DNA from: Streptomyces rubradiris
GTDB taxonomy: Bacteria > Actinomycetota > Actinomycetes > Streptomycetales > Streptomycetaceae
Reading direction: 5' to 3'
DNA: 64,000 bases
Assembly (NCBI RefSeq): GCF_016860525.1
Contig: NZ_BNEA01000007.1
Span: forward strand, 558,001 to 622,000
Shown: one piece after another, positions 56,344 through 64,000 of the stretch
Layout: the number at the start of each line of letters is the position of its first letter
Numbering within the stretch: the stretch's first letter is position 1
Notes under the pieces: model-generated
Databases searched by the model: none
What the model saw: only the letters and a program-made list of their open reading frames with translations
What the model was told of the DNA's origin: nothing
Program-made: the position numbers and the translations under genes

Positions 56344-57237
56344 TCAGACGACCAGGACGCGGCGCCCGCGCGTGTGACCGGTCTGGCTGTCGGTGTGCGC
56401 CGCCGCGGCCTCGGCGAGCGGGTACGACTTCTCGACCGGGATGCGGAGCCTGCCGAGCGTGAGGAGACGGACGGTCTCGGCGAGCGCGTCCGGGACGCTG
56501 CCGGCCACACCGGAGAACCGGACACCGAACTCCCGCGCGCCCGGGTCGGCGATGGTGACCACCTTTCGCGGATCCCCGGTCAGCTCGACGAGTTCGCGGA
56601 GCACGCCGGAGCCGGCCAGATCGAGAGCCGCGTCGACGCGGCCGAGCCGTCGCACCCGCTCGACCCAGCCCGCGCCGTACGTCGTGGCGCGGGCGCCCAG
56701 GTCGCGCAGGTAGTCCTGGTTGGCGGCCCCGGCCGTGCCGATCACCGTGATGCCCCGGTCGCGGGCGATCTGCAGCACCGCCGATCCGACTCCCCCGGAC
56801 GCGCCGCTGACCAGCAGCGTCTGGCCGGTCCGGACACCCGTTTCGCCGATGACGCGCAGCGCGGTCTCCATCACGGAGGGGTATCCGGCCGCCTCCTCGA
56901 ACGTCAGGCCCTCGGGCATCCGGGCCCAGGCCGACAGCACGGCGAACTCGGCGTAGGTGCTGGAGCCTTCGCCGAACACGTGGTCCCCGATCCCGACCCC
57001 TTCGACGCCCTCGCCGACCTCGTCCACCACCCCGGCGGCGTCGATCCCGAGCCCGGAAGGCAAGTCGATCGGCCGGGTCCCCTGAAACTGGCCTTCGCGG
57101 AGCCGCCAGTCGAAGGGGTTCACGCCCGCCGCCCGCACGGCGACGCGTATCCGGCCGGGGCCCGCGTGGGGCTCCTCGGCGTCCAGGAGGTGCAGAACGT
57201 CGGGACCGCCGAACTCGGCGAAGCTCACTTTCCTCAT
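56344..57237 (-). CDS. NADP-dependent MDR oxidoreductase
   Basis: 297 residues of the quinone-oxidoreductase branch without structural zinc: VAVRAAGVNPFDWRLREGQF in the N-terminal domain, the Rossmann motif VSGASGGVGSAVLQIARDRG, and a TAGAANQDYLRDLGA segment. It reduces quinones or unsaturated carbonyls with NADPH. The start is ATG 57237. It is divergent from a TetR gene with a palindrome between, the usual repressor-target arrangement. Confidence 0.87.
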   Translation of the reverse strand: MRKVSFAEFGGPDVLHLLDAEEPHAGPGRIRVAVRAAGVNPFDWRLREGQFQGTRPIDLPSGLGIDAAGVVDEVGEGVEGVGIGDHVFGEGSSTYAEFAVLSAWARMPEGLTFEEAAGYPSVMETALRVIGETGVRTGQTLLVSGASGGVGSAVLQIARDRGITVIGTAGAANQDYLRDLGARATTYGAGWVERVRRLGRVDAALDLAGSGVLRELVELTGDPRKVVTIADPGAREFGVRFSGVAGSVPDALAETVRLLTLGRLRIPVEKSYPLAEAAAAHTDSQTGHTRGRRVLVV

Positions 57238-57253
57238 GACGGCGACCGTAACA

Positions 57254-57264
57254 CTAACGGTTAG
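57254..57264. promoter_or_regulatory. Palindromic operator between oxidoreductase and TetR genes
   Basis: CTAAC-G-GTTAG, nested in a wider GTAAC...GTTAC inverted pair (57248-57280). It covers the divergent promoters of the 56344 and 57308 genes. Confidence 0.65.
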
Positions 57265-57307
57265 CTTTTTGGAACGGTTACACCTTCGAATTTGCTAGCG
57301 TTGCGCC

Positions 57308-57916
57308 ATGACCGCGCCGACCGGACGCCGTGAACGCAAGAAGGCCGCGACCCGTCAGAAGATCGCCGAGGCCGCCCTGCGGCTCTTCCTGGAGCGCGGG
57401 TACGAGGCGGTGGGCATCCGTGACGTGGCCGCCGAGGCCGACGTGGCCGTGACCACGCTCTTCGCCCACTTCCCCTCGAAAGAGGCCCTGGTGTTCGACC
57501 AGGACCAGGACTTCGAGCGGCGCCTCGGCCAGGCGGTCACCGACCGGGCCGCGGGCGAGCCGCTCATCCCCGCACTGCGCCGCGAGGTCCAGGCCCTGGT
57601 GCGCCACTGCACGGGAGACGGCGCGGCCCCGATCTGGCGCATGATCGACGGGTCACGGACCTTGCTGGACTACGAGCAGTCGATGCGACTGCGCCACGCG
57701 GAATCGCTCGCGGCGGCCATCGCCGCCGATCTGGGACTGCCGTCGGCCACGACGGCGTGCCGGACCGTCGCCAGGTTCGTGATCGACGCCTACTCGCTGG
57801 CCCGGGAGGCGGCCGACCCGGAGGCCGCGCTGGACGAGATCTTCCGGATGATCGAGGCGGCCTGGGCCGTCGCCCGCCCCACCGGGGACGCCCCCGCCGG
57901 CCCGGCAGGGGCGTGA
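57308..57916 (+). CDS. TetR-family regulator
   Basis: 202 residues with HTH VGIRDVAAEADVAVTTLFAHFPSKEALVF, which identifies the TetR group with a leading RRERKKAATRQKIAEAALRLF helix. The start ATG 57308 has TAGCGT exactly six bases upstream and no Shine-Dalgarno, again a leaderless arrangement. It probably represses itself and the divergent oxidoreductase. Confidence 0.88.
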   Translation: MTAPTGRRERKKAATRQKIAEAALRLFLERGYEAVGIRDVAAEADVAVTTLFAHFPSKEALVFDQDQDFERRLGQAVTDRAAGEPLIPALRREVQALVRHCTGDGAAPIWRMIDGSRTLLDYEQSMRLRHAESLAAAIAADLGLPSATTACRTVARFVIDAYSLAREAADPEAALDEIFRMIEAAWAVARPTGDAPAGPAGA

Positions 57917-58112
57917 GCCCGAGGCATCCGCCGTGCCGGCAGCACCTCGTGCCGAGTGCGGCGGTGCCGTCTTACGGCGCGACCCCCTCCGTGCTCACCC
58001 GGCGGACGCAGGTCGCGCGCCGTGGGCCGGGGCAGGGGCACACCAGAATGCGCACGTCGGCCGGCCACCGCCGGTACGCCGGCGTGCGCCCGCGGTACCG
58101 CAAGTGCCTCCC

Positions 58113-58458
58113 GTGACGCGGGCTCCTCGGTCAGGACCCGCAGGGCCATGTGCCCCAGCGGCGGGGTGAAGCCGTTGTCCTCCATGTCCCGGGGGGCCAG
58201 GGGCGCGACGTCGAACCCGGGGCTGTGCGGCAACTCGTGGAAGGCGCCGTTGAGTTCGTAGCGGCCGCCGCCGCGGTTGCGGCCGCTGGTCTTTTCCAGG
58301 ACGGGGCCGCCGAGGCCGATGGGCGGGCTGGGCCTGCCGTACGCGAAGTCGATGTTCTCGAACGGGACGCTGAGCACATACCGCCCGTACAGATGGGCCA
58401 GGGCCGGCACATCGGCACGTTCGGGGCGCATTCCCGCGGACGCGGGCGGATTCCTCAT
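58113..58458 (-). pseudogene. Truncated arylamine N-acetyltransferase without catalytic cysteine
   Basis: From ATG 58458 the minus strand encodes the first 110-115 residues of an arylamine N-acetyltransferase: LYGRYVLSVPFENIDFAYGR, GGGRYELNGAFHEL and PPLGHMALRV. In active enzymes the second motif is RGGFCYELN; here the nucleophile cysteine position is Arg66. After about residue 115 the frame turns to low-complexity sequence, so the last two thirds, including catalytic Asp, are gone. Confidence 0.75.
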
Positions 58459-58481
58459 CACGTGCCCGCGGGATGTCCGGC

Positions 58482-58510
58482 GATTTTTTAGATCAGGTGA
58501 ATCAAAAACC
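58482..58510. promoter_or_regulatory. AT-rich inverted repeat before an MFS gene
   Basis: GATTTTTTAGATCA-GG-TGAATCAAAAACC is an imperfect palindrome centred near 58496, about 100 bases before the MFS start. It is conspicuously AT-rich for this genome and is likely a regulator site over the promoter. Confidence 0.6.
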
Positions 58511-58608
58511 GTGTATCGTCCACTCCGTGGCCAACGTCCGTGCCACCCGCCCGACTTGAAAGGCTCCGCAATGCAGTCAGCCATGTGCTACCGGAAGGCG
58601 GTCCGCTG

Positions 58609-59799
58609 ATGCCCGTCGCCGTCTTCGTCCTCGGCTTCGCGATCTTCTGTCTCAACACGACGGAGGTCATGGTGGCCGGGCTGCTCCCGTCCCTCTCGGA
58701 CGGACTCGACGTGTCGATCACCGCCGCGGGCAACCTGGTCACCGTCTTCGCCCTCGGCATGGTCTTCGGCGGCCCGCTGCTGACGCTCCTGCTCATGCGG
58801 GCCCCCCGCAAGACGGCGATGGTCCTGATGATGGTGCTGTTCCTGGCGGGACAGACCATCGGTGCCCTGGCCACCGCCTACTGGACCATGGTGATCGCCC
58901 GCGTCGTCACGGCCCTGGCCACCGCGGCCTTCTTCGGGCTCGCCGCCTCGGTGTGCGCCAACCTGGTCCCCCCGGACCGGACCGGCCGCGCGCTGGCCAT
59001 CGTCTTCGGCGGCTTCATGGTGGCCAACGTCTTCGGCCTGCCTCTCGCGACCTTCATCGACCAGCTCATGGGGTGGCGGGCCGCCTTCTGGGCCGTGGAC
59101 GTCCTCGTCGCCCTGTGCCTGATACTCGTGCTGTTCACCATCAAGCGCGCCCCCGCCCCGCGCGGCCTGGACGTCCGGTCGGAGCTGGCGGTCTTCCGCA
59201 GCGGCCGGCTCTGGGGCGCCTTCACCACCAACGCCCTGCTGATCGGCGGGGTGTTCGCCACCTTCGCCTACCTGTCCCCGGTGCTGACCAAGGTGGCGGG
59301 CTTCACCGAGGGCATCGTCCCGCTGCTGTTCGTGCTGTACGGCGTGGGCACCGTCATCGGCAACATCGTCCTCGGGCGGCTGGCCGACGCGCACACGCTG
59401 CGCATCCTCTGGCTGGGCGGTGCCGTCCTGGCGGTGCTCCTGGGTCTGTACGCGCTCGTGGCGAGCGACCAAGTCCTCAGTCTGGTCGCACTGTTCCTGC
59501 TGGGCTTCACGGGGCTGCCGCTCAACCCGGCCATGGCCTCGCGCGTCATGAGCCTGTCCAACAGCGGCGCCCTGATCAACACCATGAACACGGCGGCCGT
59601 CTGCGCGGGCATCACCCTCGGCACCTGGCTGGCCGGAATGGGCGTCGACGCCTTCGGGTACCGCGCCCCGATGTGGGTCGGCGCGCTGCTCGCGCTCGGC
59701 GCTCTGGCCACCCTCCTGCTCGCGCGGATCACCGACCGGCGTCACGCGGAGCGCGGCCGCCCCGCCCCGGCGGACCTGGAATCCGCGGCGAGTGCCTGA
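58609..59799 (+). CDS. MFS exporter, DHA1/AraJ-like
   Basis: 396 residues, twelve predicted helices. The first helix, VFVLGFAIFCLNTTEVMVAG with LLPSLSDGLDVSITAAGNLV after it, is typical of the DHA1 drug/arabinose exporters. The linker after helix 6 is basic (KRAPAPRGLD). The start is ATG 58609 with GGAAGG upstream; 58540 is a longer alternative. It is followed after 129 bases by a TetR gene on the same strand, its plausible regulator. Confidence 0.87.
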   Translation: MPVAVFVLGFAIFCLNTTEVMVAGLLPSLSDGLDVSITAAGNLVTVFALGMVFGGPLLTLLLMRAPRKTAMVLMMVLFLAGQTIGALATAYWTMVIARVVTALATAAFFGLAASVCANLVPPDRTGRALAIVFGGFMVANVFGLPLATFIDQLMGWRAAFWAVDVLVALCLILVLFTIKRAPAPRGLDVRSELAVFRSGRLWGAFTTNALLIGGVFATFAYLSPVLTKVAGFTEGIVPLLFVLYGVGTVIGNIVLGRLADAHTLRILWLGGAVLAVLLGLYALVASDQVLSLVALFLLGFTGLPLNPAMASRVMSLSNSGALINTMNTAAVCAGITLGTWLAGMGVDAFGYRAPMWVGALLALGALATLLLARITDRRHAERGRPAPADLESAASA

Positions 59800-59928
59800 T
59801 CACGTACCGCCCACGGCGGCGGAGGGACCGGGCGACGACCCCGCGGACCTCCGCCGCGCCGGCCGTCGCGCGGCGGCCTTCTCCCGCGAGTTTTTGCCCG
59901 ATCGATCCAATACGGCTAGGTTGCTTTC

Positions 59929-60507
59929 ATGGGGAGGCCCAGGAAGTTCGACGAGACGCGCGCCCTCACCGCGGTCATGCACACCTTCTGGCAGCGCGGT
60001 TACGAGGCGACCTCCACCCGTGACCTGGCCGAATCCACCGGCATGGGCCTGTCGAGCCTGTCCAACGCCTTCGGCGACAAGCGCCGGCTGTACCTGCGCG
60101 CTCTGCGCCGCTACTACGAGACGAACACCGCCGTGCAGACAGAGCTGCTGCGACAGCCCGGCCCGGTCAAGGACCGCGTGCGCGCCCTGATGACGCAGGC
60201 GATCGACATCGACCTCGCGGACCCGCCCTCCTCGGGCTGCCTCATCATGAACGCCTCGATGGAACGGGCCAACACCGACCCCGAGGTGGCCCAGGAGGTG
60301 CGGCGCCACTTCACCACCGTGGAACAAGCGGTGTGCTCCGCACTCGCCGAAGGACAGCGCGACGGAGAGATCACCCGCGACCAGGACGCCGTCGCGCTGA
60401 CCCATCACGTCCTGTCCACCTACTACGGCCTGCGCGTGCTCGCGCGCGTACAGCCCGACCGTACGGCCCTGATGAACGTGGTGGAGACCTTGCTGGCCAA
60501 GCTGTGA
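59929..60507 (+). CDS. TetR-family regulator, paralogue of the one at 55638
   Basis: 192 residues, the same length as the 55638 protein, and by eye alike over the whole length, including the start (GRPRKFDETRALTAVM), HTH (TSTRDLAESTGMGLSSLSNAF) and end (TYYGLRVLARVQPDRTAL). The start ATG 59929 has TAGGTT exactly six bases upstream and is therefore probably leaderless. The pre-promoter TCCAATACG matches that of the paralogue. It likely controls the MFS gene just upstream or itself. Confidence 0.88.
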   Translation: MGRPRKFDETRALTAVMHTFWQRGYEATSTRDLAESTGMGLSSLSNAFGDKRRLYLRALRRYYETNTAVQTELLRQPGPVKDRVRALMTQAIDIDLADPPSSGCLIMNASMERANTDPEVAQEVRRHFTTVEQAVCSALAEGQRDGEITRDQDAVALTHHVLSTYYGLRVLARVQPDRTALMNVVETLLAKL

Positions 60508-60649
60508 CCCGCCGTGCCCCGGAGCGCGCCGGTCCGGGTGCCTGAACCGGAACCTGACGGACTGACCGTCGCGGCGTCGCCGCCCCCGGATCCGCCGGAA
60601 AGAGTCTTCCGGTGGCCTACGTCCTGGCCCCGCCGGTCCAGGTCCGCCT

Positions 60650-61274
60650 TCAGCCGGGCGTACGGCGGCGCGTCGGGGCAGTAGCGGGTGACGGGTGAGC
60701 GCCCGCGCCAGGTCGGCGCAGAGCTCGGGCCGGCGCCCGAGCCTGAGTTCCGCGTCGATCCACCGGTCCACGGCACGCTGCCGGGAGCGGGTGAGCCGGG
60801 CCGCGTGGGCCTGGAGCTGGGGTCCGTGGGGGACGCCGGAGAGCGGGGCGCCGGACCACAGGGCGAGGGCCTCGCGCAGCCGCCGGCCGGCCAGGCGCGG
60901 ATCGCCCGCCTCCATGGCCCGGTACCCGGCGCCGGTCAGCCGCTCGAACGTCCTGAGGTCGCCGCAGCCACCGCCGGTGCCCAGCCGGTAGCCGCCGGGC
61001 GCCGAGGCCAGCACCTGCTCGGCCGGCCGTTCACTGCCCGCCGCTTGCGAGGCCGCGCCGATGACCGCGCGCAGCCGACCGATGTGGTGCTCCAGCGCGT
61101 CGTGGGCGCGGTCCGGCAGGCCCTGGGGCCAGAGTTCGTCGGCGAGGGCGTACGCCGGTACGGCGCGGTCGGCCGCCGCCATGAAGGGGCGAGCACCTGC
61201 CTGGTCGGCGCCTCGGCCGAGTAGACGGGTAACGGCCCCTCCCCCCTTTTTCTTCGACGGTCGCTGGTGATCAT
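60650..61274 (-). pseudogene. Broken SARP/BTAD regulator
   Basis: An N-terminal piece starting near ATG 61274 (VYSAEAPTRQVLAP) shifts frame near 61182 into AAADRAVPAYALADELWPQG, then HDALEHHIGRLRAVIG and the wing LASAPGGYRLGTG, which are the DNA-binding domain of a SARP. The BTAD part follows (RLREALALWSGAPLSG, AELRLGRRPELCADLARAL) but loses sense after residue 170 or so, before the usual end. One frameshift and a 3' truncation indicate a dead gene. It lies next to a butyrolactone-receptor-like gene. The gaps 60508-60649 and 61275-61442 hold nothing recognisable. Confidence 0.7.
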
Positions 61275-61442
61275 GACGGTTCCGCCTACGAACGGTCCGA
61301 GCCCCGGGTCCACCCCATCGCCCCCTCCGGTAGGTTGCCCGGACGTTCCGGTTCCCGAACCGTAGCCGGACGACGAGGACGAGGCGTCACGTGCCGGCGG
61401 GACCACTGTCCTCCCGCTCTTCAGCCGCCGTCCTCCCGCCCC

Positions 61443-62078
61443 TCACAAGGACGCCGCTCTGACCCGCTCCTCGCCGAACCGCACCTTCTTGGCCGCGCTG
61501 GGCACGGCGAGGGCGGGCAGCAGGCACCGCCACATCTCCTCGACGCGCGCGGGCAGGTCCCGGTACGAGGTCTTCGGCCGGGACTGGATCTGGGCGCCGG
61601 TGCAGGAGCTGACGATCAGCCGGGCACAGGCCTCGGTGTCCACGCCGGCCCGCAGTTCGCGGCGGCGCCGGGCCTGTTCGAGGTCCTCCAGCAGGAGGCC
61701 CGTCCACCGCCGGTGGGAGTTCACGTGCGGCTCGGTGAACAGCCGCTGCTCCAGCACCAGGCGCGCCCCGGCCTGGAGCACCGGGTTGCCGGGCAGTTCG
61801 TAGGCCCAGGCCAGCGTCAGGTCGACGGCGTGCTGCAGCCCTCGCGAGTCCAGCGGCGGGACCACCGGTTCCGGCTGACTGGTGAGGATCAGACGCGCCA
61901 GCTCTTCCTTCGACTTGAAGTGGAAGTACATCGCGCCCAGGGTCAGCCCGGCCCGCTCGGCGATCCGCGAGACGGTCGTACCGGCGAAGCCGTATTCCGC
62001 GAACGTCTCGGCCGCCGCGCGAACGAGGACGGCACGGGTGCGCACCGCCCTCTCCTGTTTCACCACTCGACCTGTCAT
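61443..62078 (-). CDS. Gamma-butyrolactone-receptor-like TetR regulator
   Basis: 211 residues. The N-terminus VVKQERAVRTRAVLVRAAAE with TVSRIAERAGLTLGAMYFHFKSKEELA is typical of ScbR/ArpA-type autoregulator receptors, which lift repression of antibiotic pathways on binding signalling lactones. The C-terminus contains the Trp-rich VNSHRRWTGLLLEDLEQARRR seen in the group. There is no lactone synthase gene (afsA/scbA type) in the window, so it could be an orphan pseudo-receptor. The start is ATG 62078; GTG 62066 is an alternative. Confidence 0.85.
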   Translation of the reverse strand: MTGRVVKQERAVRTRAVLVRAAAETFAEYGFAGTTVSRIAERAGLTLGAMYFHFKSKEELARLILTSQPEPVVPPLDSRGLQHAVDLTLAWAYELPGNPVLQAGARLVLEQRLFTEPHVNSHRRWTGLLLEDLEQARRRRELRAGVDTEACARLIVSSCTGAQIQSRPKTSYRDLPARVEEMWRCLLPALAVPSAAKKVRFGEERVRAASL

Positions 62079-62107
62079 GTGCAATCGCCGTCCACCACAA
62101 GAAAAAA

Positions 62108-62128
62108 AGCGAATACCATTCTTTCGCT
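62108..62128. promoter_or_regulatory. Inverted repeat upstream of the butyrolactone-receptor-like gene
   Basis: AGCGAA and TTCGCT flank nine bases (TACCATTCT), in an AT-rich stretch 30 bases before the start. It has the look of an autoregulatory ARE-type operator. Confidence 0.6.
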
Positions 62129-62224
62129 TCCAAGAGACACCATGCCGCCCCACCGGGGCCCGGGTCTGGGGAATTCCAGGGGGAACCCTCACAGGACGTC
62201 CACGACAGCCGCACAGGGCCCGTG

Positions 62225-63403
62225 TCAGGGGCCGGCCGGGTCGCCGTCGGGGAGGCAGACCGCGAGCGCCGCGATGTCGTCCTGGAGGCGGTCGCCGCTG
62301 TAGGCCAGCAGGTCGTGGTGGAGCTGTTCCAGGAGCCGCTGGGGCGGGAGGGAACGCCAGGCGCGCAGGCGCTCCAGGAGCGGGTAGAAGGAGCCGTCCG
62401 GGTCGCGGGTCTCGGTGATGCCGTCCGTGTACAGCAGCAGCTGGTCGCCGGGGCGGAAGGAGTACTCCTCGACGTGGTACGGCTCCCCGGCCAGCACCCC
62501 GAGGTTGAGCGGCGGGGCCGACCGTCCGCGGTCCAGTTCGCGGACCTCACCGCAGCGGATGCGGACGGGCGGCGGATGGCCGCAGTTGACCACGCGCAGC
62601 ACCGGCTCCCCGGCGGGGATCTCCACGAAGACGGCGGTCACGAACCGTTCGCCCACCTCGTTCCCGCCCAGCAGGGCCGCCCTGCGGTCCATGCTGGTCT
62701 CCACGCGGTCGGCCAGCGCGGGCAGCGCGGGCTCGTCGTGCGCCGCCTCGCGGAACGCGCCGAGCAGGGCCGCGGCGGTCTCCACCGCGAGCAGTCCCTT
62801 GCCCCGTACGTCGCCGATGAGCAGCCGGGTGCCGTACCGGGTGGGGACGGCCTCGTAGAGGTCCCCGCCGATGCGCGCCTCCGCCGCGGCGGACAGGTAG
62901 AGACTGTCCAGGAGGAGGTCGCCGATCCGGTGCGGAACCGGCCGGAGCAGCACCCGCTGGGCGATGTCGGCCACGAAGCGCACGTCGGCGAGGGTGCGCT
63001 CGCGGTGTGTGCGGTGCGCGGCCAGGATGGTGCCGAGGACGCCCACCAGGGTCGTGCAGACGTAGGAGGCCACGTAGTAGCGGTCCCACAGGTATCCGAC
63101 GGGCCGGCCGGCGCAGCACGGGGTGCCGGCCAGGACGCCCTCCAGGAGGACGGCGAACACGGTGGCACCGGCGACGGCCACCGGACCGTAGGCGAACGCG
63201 GTCACCAGGGGCAGGGCGATCAGCACGAAGCTCACCGGCCACTCGACGGGGGTCGCGGGCTCCAGCAGCAGGACGGCGGCGACGTACAGGACCGGCAGCC
63301 AGCGCAGCCATCCGGGAGGCGCCGGCAACCGCGTCCGCGCACCGGCGCCGTCCTCCGGCTCCCGACCGGTATGTCCAGGCTTCGGCATACGTGGTCTTCG
63401 CAC
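62225..63403 (-). CDS. Membrane-anchored PP2C/SpoIIE-type serine phosphatase
   Basis: 392 residues. Four or so hydrophobic segments fill residues 25-135 (WLPVLYVAAVLLLE, VSFVLIALPLVTAFAYGPVAV, ASYVCTTLVGVLGTILA). The SpoIIE phosphatase domain follows from about residue 150: LLRPVPHRIGDLLLDSLYLS, ARIGGDLYEAV with the metal-binding Asp, LLIGDVRGKGLLA, VNCGHPPPV, LLLYTDGITETRD. It would dephosphorylate anti-anti-sigma factors. The GTG at 63403 has AGGAG at five bases; ATG 63388 is inside. It is divergent from a sensor gene cut by the window edge. Confidence 0.88.
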   Translation of the reverse strand: MRRPRMPKPGHTGREPEDGAGARTRLPAPPGWLRWLPVLYVAAVLLLEPATPVEWPVSFVLIALPLVTAFAYGPVAVAGATVFAVLLEGVLAGTPCCAGRPVGYLWDRYYVASYVCTTLVGVLGTILAAHRTHRERTLADVRFVADIAQRVLLRPVPHRIGDLLLDSLYLSAAAEARIGGDLYEAVPTRYGTRLLIGDVRGKGLLAVETAAALLGAFREAAHDEPALPALADRVETSMDRRAALLGGNEVGERFVTAVFVEIPAGEPVLRVVNCGHPPPVRIRCGEVRELDRGRSAPPLNLGVLAGEPYHVEEYSFRPGDQLLLYTDGITETRDPDGSFYPLLERLRAWRSLPPQRLLEQLHHDLLAYSGDRLQDDIAALAVCLPDGDPAGP

Positions 63404-63694
63404 ACGGACTCCTGTCACAGCAGCGCACGACAAGGTCCCCAGCCTGGTGGGCCCGTGCGCGGCACACCGGCGATTGCTCCGCTCAGCGGCATGTTTCCGC
63501 CCCGGCCGGCACGAAACCCCGCACGCCCGGGACCCGGCCCGCCCGCGGCGGGCGGGCGCCGGCCGCGAGCGGCCCGGGGCGGGCCCGGCCCCGCTGCCCC
63601 CTTCACCCGCCCGGCCGACGCCGCCGCGACGACATCCCGCCCGGCCGGCGCACAGCGGTCGCCGGTCACCGAGCCGCAGTGCTAGAAAAGGGAG

Positions 63695-64000
63695 ATGAGC
63701 GGACGTTTCCGCCGTCCAAGGGCGAAAGCGGCGCCGCCGCCCGGCACCTGGTGGGCCTCCGATCCGCCCCGTCGACGACTGCCGTGGCCGTTTCGCGGGC
63801 GCCGGATCTCGCCGTCCCTGAGTGTCCGCACCCTCGCCGCGCAGGTCTTCCTGTTCCAGGCGCTGATCATGCTGCTGCTGGTCGCGGTCGGGGCCGCCGC
63901 CCTGGTGCTGCAGGGGCTGTACGACGCCGAGCGCAGCGCCAGGGACCGGTCGCTGGCGGTGGCCGAGGCCTTCGCCCACGCCCCCGGCACGGCACAGGCA
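63695..64000 (+). CDS. N-terminal part of a membrane sensor protein (runs off the window)
   Basis: ATG 63695 is followed by an open frame to the window end (102 codons). A basic, proline-rich start (about 1-40) leads into SVRTLAAQVFLFQALIMLLL, a transmembrane segment through LVLQGLY, and then DAERSARDRSLAVAEAFAHAP, the beginning of an extracytoplasmic sensing domain. This layout matches CitA/DcuS-like histidine kinases and some SpoIIE-domain sensors. AAGGGAG precedes the start; TAGAAA is also six bases upstream. The 291-bp gap 63404-63694 is GC-rich with no other gene. The effector domain lies outside the window. Confidence 0.7.
   Translation, partial: MSGRFRRPRAKAAPPPGTWWASDPPRRRLPWPFRGRRISPSLSVRTLAAQVFLFQALIMLLLVAVGAAALVLQGLYDAERSARDRSLAVAEAFAHAPGTAQA

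Overview
The window is very GC-rich, has strong third-position G/C bias, and uses GTG and TTG starts freely. It is dense with TetR, MFS and AfsR/SARP-type genes, which points to a Streptomyces or close relative, probably an accessory chromosomal-arm region. I saw no rRNA, tRNA, CRISPR array or replication origin. Everything here comes from reading the sequence and from family knowledge; no database search was run.

Region 1 (1-12.2 kb) is the most interesting part: two biosynthetic modules that converge on each other. The left module reads rightward as one tightly spaced operon: a crotonase that enters from outside the window, a MaoC-type hydratase, an LCMT-type methyltransferase, an AurF-like diiron N-oxygenase, a class II aaRS-like amino acid:[carrier protein] ligase, an AcpS-type phosphopantetheinyl transferase, a stand-alone carrier protein and an ATP-grasp ligase. 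This looks like a system that loads an amino acid on a carrier protein, N-oxidises it, O-methylates it and couples it by an amide bond. The right module reads leftward: CeaS, beta-lactam synthetase, and a single 671-residue polypeptide that fuses proclavaminate amidinohydrolase to clavaminate synthase. Together these are the complete early clavam pathway to clavaminic acid. A decayed IS5-type transposase lies exactly between the modules. The clavulanate-specific late genes are not in the window.

Region 2 (12.2-25.6 kb) holds an EamA transporter divergent from ceaS, a FemAB/BioF2-like acyltransferase coupled to an MFS exporter, an EmrB-type exporter, a GlxA-type regulator, a Tat-exported protein of unknown function, an alpha/beta hydrolase without its nucleophile serine, and a TetR gene followed by a P450-ferredoxin-ferredoxin reductase operon.

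Region 3 (25.6-50.2 kb) is a run of small, mostly self-regulated units: a cellulose-binding clan-A glycosidase with an exact CebR box, a BTAD regulator with an 11-bp-pitch repeat in front, a TetR/TetX-like monooxygenase pair with three identical operators, two MDR oxidoreductases, a phenylalanine-hydroxylase-type enzyme, an MFS/HxlR pair with mirror-image operators over both -10 boxes, an HxlR/metallo-hydrolase pair, an NB-ARC regulator and a TetR with a perfect operator.

Region 4 (50.2-64 kb) is partly decayed. It has remnants of a cupin protein, an SDR, a PucR regulator, an esterase, an arylamine N-acetyltransferase and a SARP. Intact genes include a Cmx-like exporter, RidA, a second MFS, two paralogous TetR genes, a gamma-butyrolactone-receptor-like TetR, a SpoIIE-type phosphatase and the start of a membrane sensor protein that runs off the right edge. 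Several genes show a TANNNT box exactly six bases before the start codon, which suggests leaderless transcripts.
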